A DNA stretch of 5,591 bases from Candidatus Atribacteria bacterium 1244-E10-H5-B2. GTDB lineage: Bacteria > Atribacterota > JS1 > SB-45 > 34-128. The position numbers and the translations under genes are program-made. Location of the stretch: NCBI GenBank assembly GCA_003575245.1, contig NMQN01000662.1, positions 1 through 5,591 of the forward strand, read 5' to 3'. The first letter of the stretch is position 1. Each line of letters starts with the position of its first letter. The notes under the pieces are model-generated. The model was given only the letters and a program-made list of their open reading frames with translations. It searched no databases and was not told the DNA's origin. This document shows positions 1 to 4,390 of this stretch, piece after piece.

Positions 1-286
1 CTACTTTTTCCCACTCAACCACATCTTTAGAGATCAGATTAAAAAGGTCTTTAGGTACTGCAGTTATAGAAAACAAGGCATTTGCTATGATATAGCCACA
101 ATTTAAGCCATCCTCTTTATTTAGGCCACCATTCCAAAAACCCCGGTTATTAAGATTAAAAATAAACCTGTCTTTTAATTCGGGGCCTTGAAGTAAGTTA
201 ACCGTTGGCCTGCTAGAAAAAACCAGTCTATTTCTAAAACTATCATTCGCTATTCTTTTAGATAATTCTCCATTATCGCTTTCCAT
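1..286 (-). CDS. Hypothetical protein, N-terminal part (runs off the left edge)
   Basis: An open minus-strand frame starts at ATG 286-284 and stays open for 95 codons to the window edge, so the C-terminus is missing. The start is supported by AAGGAG about 11 nt upstream on the minus strand. The visible protein begins MESDNGELSKRIANDSFRNR and continues as a soluble-looking mix of charged and hydrophobic residues. There is no signal peptide, membrane segment or nucleotide-binding motif. Around residues 53-70 it is rich in Gly, Asn and aromatic residues (RGFWNGG, then LNCGYIIANALF). I do not recognise the family and give no function. It lies downstream of the winged-helix gene in the same orientation, with the cluster of GGTGAC palindromes in the 288-bp gap between them. 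It could therefore belong to the same accessory module and be controlled through those palindromes. The frame is likely real because of the ribosome binding site and the unbroken reading. Confidence 0.7.
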   Translation of the reverse strand, partial: MESDNGELSKRIANDSFRNRLVFSSRPTVNLLQGPELKDRFIFNLNNRGFWNGGLNKEDGLNCGYIIANALFSITAVPKDLFNLISKDVVEWEKV

Positions 287-574
287 TTCTTAACTAACTC
301 CTTCTTACTTAGTAAACAAAATAATTTTCTGTATTAAGATTATACTTACTAACCTTTTTTTTCTATCTTTCTAATCCCCTTCTACCCTCAGAATTGACCT
401 GCTTTCTAATACTCTTAATTAAACATTAATAAAACCCAGGAGATACCTATTCCCTTAACTACCTATTAGAATAATAAGGTGACCTTTTGTCACCTACCCC
501 AGGTGACATTTTGTCACCCTATCTCCCTTTTCTTTAAATATTGAGTTCTAATAAGGTGACCTTTTGTCACCTTA
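287..574. other. Non-coding gap with palindrome cluster upstream of the left-edge gene
   Basis: No credible gene was found in either strand of this 288-bp, AT-rich stretch. Its main content is the three-copy palindrome cluster at 477-577. A minus-strand TATAAT lies at 344-339, about 53 bp before the start codon of the left-edge gene, but the sequence 16-18 bp upstream of it has no good -35 match, so it is only a possible -10 box. The heptamer ACCTATT occurs twice, at 445-451 and 461-467, 16 bp apart, just beside the first palindrome. The Shine-Dalgarno of the left-edge gene (AAGGAG) lies near 298-303. Confidence 0.6.
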
Positions 575-577
575 TTA
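477..577. repeat. Three copies of a 17-bp palindrome, GGTGAC-N5-GTCACC
   Basis: Three sites occur at 478-494, 502-518 and 555-571. All share 6-bp arms GGTGAC and GTCACC around a 5-bp core that reads CTTTT, ATTTT and CTTTT on the plus strand, so all three copies lie in the same orientation. Centres are 24 and 53 bp apart. In the first site the perfect arms reach 7 bp. In the third they reach 12 bp (549-560 with 566-577) and include the stop codon of the winged-helix gene. Uniform cores and arms suggest binding sites for a dimeric DNA-binding protein, either operators for the left-edge gene or iteron-like replication sites. The winged-helix protein encoded next door is the obvious candidate ligand. 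That link is inference; the repeats themselves are directly visible. Confidence 0.88.
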
Positions 578-1069
578 CTCCTTCTTTTTTTTAAGTCCTG
601 AAAAAGGATTAGGCCCGGCAATACCTTCTTTGGTAATTTTTCCTTCTTCTAATAATTTTTCTCTTGCTCTATCCCACCTCAAAACTACGATAGTTCTATC
701 TTTCTTTCTTCTATCCCACCGGTTAGGTTTTAAATATCTTTTAATTAAGTGCCAGTATTCCAATTCATTTAAGTAGGAATTCTTTTTCTTTCCAATCCAA
801 TCTTCTGATAATTGCGATAGTCTGCTTAATTTTTTATTCCCGGCATAAGTGCTTTGTTTTCTATTAGTGCAACATAAAATTATATCGTATAACTTTACTG
901 CCTGAGGTCTTAATTGAGATAGTATATTAGCGTGAAAAAATCCTAACTTGATTCGTTTATGCTGTTCCCATACTGTATCTGATCCGTCTAATTCCGGATA
1001 TTCAATAGAATCTAACCTTGCTCTTTTGTCTAAAAAATGCTCTTGGTCCTGATGTTCTTTTTTATTCAT
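575..1069 (-). CDS. Winged-helix/HTH protein, replication-initiator-like, 164 aa
   Basis: The protein starts at ATG 1069-1067 and ends at TAA 577-575. Residues about 45-115 have the layout of the helix-turn-helix domain of many plasmid and phage replication proteins: a helix with LRPQAVKLYDIILCC, then TYAGNKKLSRLSQLSEDWIGKKKNSYLNELEYWHLI in the order 'polar loop, KL-x-x-L recognition region, long helix ending in LI', followed by a basic wing (KRYLKPNRWDRRKKDRTI). The N-terminus is acidic and polar, and the C-terminus ends in a lysine-rich tail (GLKKKKE). There is no membrane segment or enzyme motif. It is expected to bind DNA in the cytoplasm as a regulator or replication initiator; the sequence does not decide which. 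It follows the PC4-like gene after a 97-nt leader that can hide its weak ribosome binding site (AAAGGG about 10 nt before ATG). The GGTGAC palindromes begin at its stop codon and are plausible targets. Family assignment is by pattern only. Confidence 0.75.
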   Translation of the reverse strand: MNKKEHQDQEHFLDKRARLDSIEYPELDGSDTVWEQHKRIKLGFFHANILSQLRPQAVKLYDIILCCTNRKQSTYAGNKKLSRLSQLSEDWIGKKKNSYLNELEYWHLIKRYLKPNRWDRRKKDRTIVVLRWDRAREKLLEEGKITKEGIAGPNPFSGLKKKKE

Positions 1070-1146
1070 ATAACACCAACCCTTTCGAACCTGGCTAAGC
1101 GGGAGGAGTGAAAGGGTTGGCTAACTCTCCAACCGCCACCAGGTTT
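1070..1146 (-). promoter_or_regulatory. Bistable mRNA leader that can sequester the ribosome binding site
   Basis: Read on the minus strand, three pairings compete. Stem A pairs AACCTGG (1145-1139) with CCAGGTT (1094-1088), and inside it hairpin B pairs GGTTGG (1134-1129) with CCAACC (1120-1115) over an 8-nt loop. Stem C pairs CCAACCCTTTC (1120-1110) with GAAAGGGTTGG (1086-1076), 11 perfect base pairs over a 23-nt loop. Stem C uses the same CCAACC as hairpin B and crosses stem A, so A+B and C exclude each other. Stem C contains AAAGGG, the only Shine-Dalgarno-like stretch before the winged-helix ATG, so C would lower translation and A+B would free it. The pairings are exact in the sequence; the switching role and any trigger (protein, small molecule, temperature) are inference. 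It matches no riboswitch class I know. Confidence 0.55.
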
Positions 1147-1148
1147 AA

Positions 1149-1168
1149 AGCAGTTATCTCTAACTGCT
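1149..1168 (-). terminator. 8-bp hairpin at the end of the PC4-like gene, weak terminator or spacer
   Basis: AGCAGTTA (1149-1156) and TAACTGCT (1161-1168) form a perfect 8-bp stem with a 4-nt loop, overlapping the TAG stop of the PC4-like gene. On the minus strand it is followed by TTTAAACC, a run of only three U, and the stem is AT-rich. It is at best a partial terminator that would make the downstream winged-helix gene less expressed than the PC4-like gene, or a simple 3'-end stabilising hairpin. Confidence 0.35.
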
Positions 1169-1373
1169 ATATATCTTCTAGTTTCTCTACCATAGCTATA
1201 AATTTATCTATCCATTCGGTATTAAAATTTACCCCACGTTTAAAAGGATTGAAAGCCCCCTCTTTGTTTAAAAAATTCTCCTTTAAATCGATTCTCTCAA
1301 CCCCCCGGAATTGACTTATAGAAAGCACCAGCCTTTTGTTATCGGCAATATCTAAATGACTAACTTCTTTCAT
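1167..1373 (-). CDS. PC4/p15-like single-stranded nucleic acid-binding protein, 68 aa
   Basis: The sequence follows the PC4 (transcriptional coactivator p15/Sub1) domain almost end to end. After a short N-terminus come the strands NKRLVLSISQFRGVERIDLKE, then an NKEGAFNPFKRGVNF segment and a final helix with EWIDKFIAMVEKLEDI. This matches the family order 'R-x-x-x-V-x-x-F-K-G, I-D-I-R-E, E-G-x-x-x-P-x-x-K-G-I-x-L, W-x-x-L'. The length is that of one bare domain. Known members are dimers that bind single-stranded DNA or melted duplex; bacterial and phage versions exist and some take part in replication, repair or transcription. I chose ATG 1373-1371 because AGGTGAG lies a proper distance upstream. 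An in-frame GTG at 1382 would add three residues but has its ribosome site too close. Placed just before a replication-initiator-like gene, it may help open or coat DNA for that module, which is inference. Confidence 0.82.
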   Translation of the reverse strand: MKEVSHLDIADNKRLVLSISQFRGVERIDLKENFLNKEGAFNPFKRGVNFNTEWIDKFIAMVEKLEDI

Positions 1374-1410
1374 AATTCTCACCTACCTTTATATAATTTT
1401 TTTAAACTAC

Positions 1411-1439
1411 TTGACATTTGTTCAAAAATCCCCTAGTAT
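1411..1439 (+). promoter_or_regulatory. Sigma-70/sigma-A type promoter, rightward
   Basis: TTGACA at 1411-1416, a perfect -35 box, is separated by exactly 17 bp from TAGTAT at 1434-1439 (5 of 6 to TATAAT). A transcript would start near 1446 and run rightward to the terminator at 1550-1605, giving an RNA of about 160 nt. It lies just upstream of, and opposite to, the PC4-like gene, whose start is at 1373. Confidence 0.6.
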
Positions 1440-1499
1440 ATCTAAAAGGGTGTCAGCCTGTATAAATTACTAAGAAAAAGGCTCACCTTAAGGAGGTTT

Positions 1500-1580
1500 T
1501 TGCCTACTAAAAAAAGGTTGCTTGTGGGCATACAAACTTTTTATTCTTTTAAAAGAGGGGTGCTTGGCAACAACCTATAA
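1500..1580 (+). pseudogene. 26-codon frame resembling the start of an AAA-ATPase-like/PD-(D/E)XK gene; possible relic
   Basis: A TTG at 1500-1502 opens a frame that ends at TAA 1578-1580. AAGGAGG (1490-1496) stands only 3 nt before it, which is close for a working ribosome site. The first 14 residues, MPTKKRLLVGIQTF, resemble the usual opening K-K-L-P-I/V-G-I-Q-x-F of the large family of AAA-ATPase-like proteins with a C-terminal PD-(D/E)XK nuclease domain. Leu8 is CTT, one base from the CCT proline usual there. Similarity fades after residue 14, and no further family sequence follows before the terminator. It therefore looks like a leftover 5' end with its promoter (1411-1439). Alternatively it may be chance, with the region acting as a small RNA. 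The comparison is from memory of the family, not from a search. Confidence 0.3.
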
Positions 1581-1605
1581 CCTAACACTCCTCTTTTATC
1601 TTTTT
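1550..1605 (+). terminator. Rho-independent terminator, rightward
   Basis: TAAAAGAGGGGTG (1550-1562) pairs with CACTCCTCTTTTA (1586-1598): 13 bp with one G-U pair. It is followed on the plus strand by TCTTTTT (1599-1605). The 23-nt loop is larger than usual, but TTGG (1564-1567) and CCTAA (1581-1585) can extend the stem with a bulge. On the minus strand the stem is followed by AAAGAAT, so it works in one direction only. It would end the transcript from the promoter at 1411-1439. Confidence 0.55.
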
Positions 1606-1610
1606 AACTT

Positions 1611-1641
1611 AAAAAAAAAGGACATCTCCGGCTGTTTTTTT
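1611..1641 (-). terminator. A-run/T-run hairpin, possible attenuator of the leftward leader
   Basis: A9 (1611-1619) and T7 (1635-1641) flank a GC-rich centre. ACA (1622-1624) with TGT (1633-1635) and A6/T6 can form an AT-rich stem with a GG bulge. On the minus strand GGA (1629-1627) and TCC (1622-1620) form a 3-bp stem directly followed by nine U. The stem is weak, so termination efficiency is doubtful, but the U-run sits about 65-75 nt after the leftward promoter at 1690-1717, where an attenuator would be expected. Confidence 0.3.
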
Positions 1642-1689
1642 ATCACCCCGTTAATATCCTTAGGTTGACCATTTCTAAGAGTTACCCCA

Positions 1690-1717
1690 ATTATAATACT
1701 CCTCGAGTTAATGTCAA
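1690..1717 (-). promoter_or_regulatory. Near-consensus sigma-70/sigma-A promoter, leftward
   Basis: On the minus strand TTGACA (1717-1712) and TATAAT (1695-1690) are both perfect and are spaced by 16 bp. Transcription would start near 1683. The first complete gene downstream is the PC4-like gene, more than 300 nt away, so the promoter probably drives the PC4/winged-helix module through a long structured leader, or a small RNA ending at the U-run at 1619-1611. It lies about 175 bp after the livF stop and points away from the Liv operon, so it is not the Liv promoter. Confidence 0.65.
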
Positions 1718-1855
1718 GGTCCTTTAGAAAATAAACCGATTCCCTCTTAAATCTAATGTCGTGTAACTGTTATTATAAGACACTCAAATCAGAGAAACAA
1801 TCTCCTCTTGCTTCTTTAATCAACAAACACTAGGAACTTTTTTAGATAACAAGGC

Positions 1856-1892
1856 AACAATTGAGGAAACTCCCGTATCCTCTGCTATTGTT
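1856..1892 (-). terminator. Interrupted hairpin at the end of livF
   Basis: AACAAT (1856-1861) pairs with ATTGTT (1887-1892), and inside it GAGGA (1863-1867) pairs with TCCTC (1878-1882), with an internal loop between the two stems. The structure begins at the livF stop codon. No U-run follows on the minus strand, so it is more likely a 3'-end stabilising hairpin or a weak terminator than a canonical one. Confidence 0.3.
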
Positions 1893-2608
1893 TACATGCC
1901 CATATATGCTTTACGAACTTCTTCGGATTCCAAAAGTTCTTTAGCTTCGCCAGAGTGAACGATTTTGCCAGTCTGAATCACATATCCACGCTCAGCAATC
2001 GCAAGTGCTTCCTGAACCATCTGTTCCACTAATAAAATAGTTGTTCCTTTCTTATTTACATTAACTACTGCTTCCATAACTTTTTCTACTAATGCAGGCA
2101 TCAATCCTAAAGATAATTCATCAAGCATTAATAATTCAGGTTTAGACATCATTCCTCTGGCTATAGCCAGCATCTGTTGTTCTCCCCCACTTAAAGTTTC
2201 TGCAATTTGAGTGCTACGCTCCTTAAGAATGGGAAAAAGCTCAAAAATTTCATCCATCCGTAATTCAATTTCTACACGACTATTTTCAATATAAGCACCT
2301 AACTCAAGGTTTTCCTGAACTGAAAGTTTGGCAAATAATCTTCTCCCTTCCGGAATATAGCTAATCCCTTCTCGGATAATCATATGGGCAGGTAGGTGAG
2401 AGATATCTTTTCCTTTAAATTTAATAGTGCCACTAATGGGGTGCATTAAACCAGCAATGGTACGCATTATCGTGCTCTTACCCGCTCCGTTTGCCCCTAC
2501 AATAGATACCAATTCACCTTCTCCAACCTCAAGAGAAACATCATGAATTACCGGTGCGCCATCATAGGCACAGTTAATGTTACTAACTTCTAATATCAGT
2601 TCAGACAC
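1892..2608 (-). CDS. livF: Branched-chain amino acid type ABC transporter, ATP-binding protein LivF, 238 aa
   Basis: This cytoplasmic ATPase powers import together with LivG. The Walker A motif GANGAGKST is at residues 38-46, the signature LSGGEQQ at 138-144 and Walker B LLMLDE at 158-163. The switch position is LLVEQ with Gln195 instead of histidine, and there is a PEGRRLF segment at 85-91; both are hallmarks of LivF rather than LivG. Length is normal for the family. The start is GTG 2608-2606, preceded by AAGGAGG at 9 nt, and it overlaps the end of livG by 8 nt, a sign of coupled translation. It is the last gene of the operon, ending at TAA 1894-1892. Substrate cannot be read from the ATPase: relatives carry leucine, isoleucine, valine, other amino acids, or urea and short amides. 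All motifs are intact. Confidence 0.95.
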   Translation of the reverse strand: MSELILEVSNINCAYDGAPVIHDVSLEVGEGELVSIVGANGAGKSTIMRTIAGLMHPISGTIKFKGKDISHLPAHMIIREGISYIPEGRRLFAKLSVQENLELGAYIENSRVEIELRMDEIFELFPILKERSTQIAETLSGGEQQMLAIARGMMSKPELLMLDELSLGLMPALVEKVMEAVVNVNKKGTTILLVEQMVQEALAIAERGYVIQTGKIVHSGEAKELLESEEVRKAYMGM

Positions 2609-3359
2609 TCTTCTCTACCTCCTTTGCAGCCTGAAATTTTTTACTGTATTTTTTACCAAAATAAGCTTCTATTACCTGCTCATTTTTTATAATCTCTTGG
2701 GGTTTGCCCTCAGCAATTTTGACGCCTCCATCAAGAACAACTATTTTATCTGCAATGGGCATAATAGCCTCCATAACATGTTCAACTATTAAAAAAGTAA
2801 TACCAGTATCTCGTAAATTCTTGACCAGTTCTACCGACTCTTTTACTTCAGTTGAGGTTAAGCCAGCCATACTTTCATCGAGCATAAGAAGTGTTGGACC
2901 TGTAGCTAGAGCACGAGCCAGCTCAATTCTCTTTTTCAAACCGATAGTTAAATCACCAGCACGTTTATTCTTTACTTCGGATAAATAAACTATTTTTATC
3001 CACTCTTCAGTAATTTCAGCAGCCTTTTTATTATTAGGCTCACGCAGATAAGCCCCAATAAGAACATTATCAAATACCGTCATATCTTTTAAAGGATGAA
3101 CTATCTGAAAGGTACGTACTGCCCCCAATCTCGCTACTTTATAGGAAGGAAATCTGGTAATATCAGTTTCATTAAATAAAATACTTCCTTCACTCGGTTG
3201 GTATAAACCAGTTATGCAGTTAAATAACGTAGTTTTACCGGCACCATTAGGTCCTATCAAACCCACTATCTGCCCTTTTTCTACGTTAAAGGAGATATCA
3301 TTATTAGCAACCAGCGAACCAAATTTTTTGGTAACATTATGAACTTCAAGTAACGCCAA
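2601..3359 (-). CDS. livG: Branched-chain amino acid type ABC transporter, ATP-binding protein LivG, 252 aa
   Basis: Second ATPase of the importer. From the chosen start the protein opens MALLEVHNVTKKFG, typical of LivG. Walker A GPNGAGKTT is at 36-44, the Q-loop glutamine at 85 (RTFQ), Walker B TLLMLDES at 156-163 and the switch histidine at 194 (LIVEH). The signature reads LTIGL (137-141) instead of LSGGQ. Its central glycine is kept, and related LivG proteins also vary here, so activity is not ruled out. The frame is open up to a TTG at 3398, but I prefer TTG 3359-3357: GGGGGGTGA stands 5 nt upstream and the length then fits the family. GTG 3368 is the main alternative. The gap to livM is one base, and the 3' end overlaps livF by 8 nt. 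The C-terminus after about residue 225 is a lysine-rich extension (KKYSKKFQAAKEVEKSV). Confidence 0.95.
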   Translation of the reverse strand: MALLEVHNVTKKFGSLVANNDISFNVEKGQIVGLIGPNGAGKTTLFNCITGLYQPSEGSILFNETDITRFPSYKVARLGAVRTFQIVHPLKDMTVFDNVLIGAYLREPNNKKAAEITEEWIKIVYLSEVKNKRAGDLTIGLKKRIELARALATGPTLLMLDESMAGLTSTEVKESVELVKNLRDTGITFLIVEHVMEAIMPIADKIVVLDGGVKIAEGKPQEIIKNEQVIEAYFGKKYSKKFQAAKEVEKSV

Positions 3360-3360
3360 T

Positions 3361-4386
3361 TTATTCACCCCCCTGTGCCTTCCCGAGATCAAAATCAATC
3401 TTTTTACTACCTTGAGAATACTTTTTTATATCTGAAATAATACCCATAATTCCTCGCGGTTGTCTCACCACAACTACAACAATTAGAATACCAAAAATAA
3501 TTAAATCAAGACCGCCTCCCAGGCCACCCCACAAAGCCCGACTATATTCCTGAAGAGGAATTAAGACAAGAGCTCCCATTAATGGGCCTAAAATTGTTCC
3601 CGCACCACCAAGAATAGTGATAAGGACAAAGATCATCGACATACTCAAAGACATAACCATAGGTGGATCCACTCGAAAATTATATTGTACGAAAAATGCT
3701 CCACATAAAGCTGCAAGAAATGCAGATATAGCCATAGCCATTAATTTAACTTTGGCACTATTAATCCCTGTAGATTCAGCTGCTTCCTGATCTTCTCGCA
3801 CAGCTACTAAATAATATCCAAAACGATTCCGTTCAATCCATCTTACTACATTAAAAATTATAAAAAATAAGATTAAAGCTCCATAATAATATGGTCTTTT
3901 GGTTTCATACCACATAAAATTCTTCCATCCCTCTTCAACGAGAGGATAATCAAGTCCAAGAGCACCCCCTACCCAATACCAGACCATAAAAAGCCGATTA
4001 AATATCTCTACTATAGCGAAAGTCGCTATAGCGAAATAATGACCTTTAAGTTTAAAACAGGGATAACTGATAATTACAGCAATAATACTTGCTGTAATTG
4101 CCCCGATTAAAACCCCAGGCCAGGGGGCCATCCCATATTTCACTACTGCCATTCCGGCACCATAGGCACCAATTCCAAAAAAAACTGAATGCCCAAAAGA
4201 TACCTGTCCACCATAACCTCCAATTATATTCCAGGCTTGGGACATACTGGCAAATAATAAAATGAGAATAAGTACATGCTGAAGAAAAGAATCTCTTGCT
4301 ACAAAAGGAATTAGAGGAATAATAGCCAAAACTGCAATAAATAAGTACCAGTAAATATCTTTTTTCTTAAATTTTATTATACTCAT
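3361..4386 (-). CDS. livM: Branched-chain amino acid type ABC transporter permease LivM, 341 aa
   Basis: Membrane subunit forming the translocation path with LivH. After a basic N-terminus (KFKKKDIYW) come about eight to ten hydrophobic segments. Family landmarks are AWNIIGGYGGQVSFGHSVFF near residues 52-71, LKGHYFAIATFA in the middle, the cytoplasmic coupling loop VREDQEAAESTGI (the EAA-like motif contacting the ATPases), GGAGTILGPLMGA and the closing RQPRGIMGI. A hydrophilic tail of about 28 residues (IKKYSQGSKKIDFDLGKAQGGE) follows. The start is ATG 4386-4384, with GGGTGG about 7-8 nt before it. The longer frame from TTG 4401 would run into livH and has no ribosome site in place. The livH stop is 4 bases upstream and the livG start 1 base downstream, so it is in the middle of the operon. 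Confidence 0.95.
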   Translation of the reverse strand: MSIIKFKKKDIYWYLFIAVLAIIPLIPFVARDSFLQHVLILILLFASMSQAWNIIGGYGGQVSFGHSVFFGIGAYGAGMAVVKYGMAPWPGVLIGAITASIIAVIISYPCFKLKGHYFAIATFAIVEIFNRLFMVWYWVGGALGLDYPLVEEGWKNFMWYETKRPYYYGALILFFIIFNVVRWIERNRFGYYLVAVREDQEAAESTGINSAKVKLMAMAISAFLAALCGAFFVQYNFRVDPPMVMSLSMSMIFVLITILGGAGTILGPLMGALVLIPLQEYSRALWGGLGGGLDLIIFGILIVVVVVRQPRGIMGIISDIKKYSQGSKKIDFDLGKAQGGE

Positions 4387-4390
4387 AATT

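Larger units (their letters stand above)
1446..1607 (+). ncRNA. Candidate small RNA, about 160 nt
   Basis: This is the interval between the predicted start of the 1411-1439 promoter and the U-run of the 1550-1605 terminator, with no well-supported protein gene inside. It contains short self-complementary pieces, including TTGT/ACAA at 1523-1536 and possible pairing of AGGTTG (1515-1520) with CAACCT (1571-1576). The transcript would be antisense to the leader made from the leftward promoter at 1690-1717. It fits no RNA family that I recognise; 6S RNA was considered because of the size but the long closing stem is not convincing. The call depends on both promoter and terminator being active. 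Confidence 0.4.
1374..1891. other. 518-bp gap without an intact gene between the Liv operon and the PC4 module
   Basis: The stretch holds two facing promoters (rightward 1411-1439, leftward 1690-1717), a rightward terminator (1550-1605), a short relic-like frame (1500-1580) and an A-run/T-run hairpin (1611-1641), each listed separately. Between 1718 and 1855 I see no gene. A leftward TATAAT (1779-1774) there has only a poor -35 (TTGTTT, 17-bp spacing). The gap also appears to be the border between a housekeeping-type transport operon and an accessory module. No integrase, insertion sequence ends, tRNA or clear attachment site is visible. Confidence 0.6.

Noticed and set aside
477..577. CRISPR array
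   Set aside because: Only three short palindromes with unequal gaps of 7 and 36 bp; no repeat-spacer regularity and no cas genes.
549..577. Third palindrome as intrinsic terminator of the winged-helix gene
   Set aside because: No U-run follows on the minus strand, and two further copies in the gap share the same core, which argues for a protein site instead.
564..776. Plus-strand open frame opposite the winged-helix gene
   Set aside because: No ribosome binding site, low-complexity Ser/Phe/Leu-rich translation, and it lies antisense to a better-supported gene.
1076..1120. tRNA or tRNA-like element, prompted by GTTCGAA on the minus strand
   Set aside because: The sequence around GTTCGAA does not form a T-stem, and no acceptor, D or anticodon arms can be drawn.
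1108..1314. Plus-strand open frame opposite the PC4-like gene
   Set aside because: Shadow of the PC4-like frame and its leader. The apparent GGAGGAG at 1101-1107 directly abuts the start and is better explained as part of the leader structure.
1446..1607. 6S RNA
   Set aside because: The size fits, but the long closing helix with a central bubble is not convincing; the 5' AAAAGGGTGT pairs with the 3' end only with a bulge and competes with the terminator stem.
2577..2988. Two plus-strand frames (2577-2792 and 2704-2988) inside livG
   Set aside because: Antisense to an intact ATPase gene, no ribosome site, no recognisable product.
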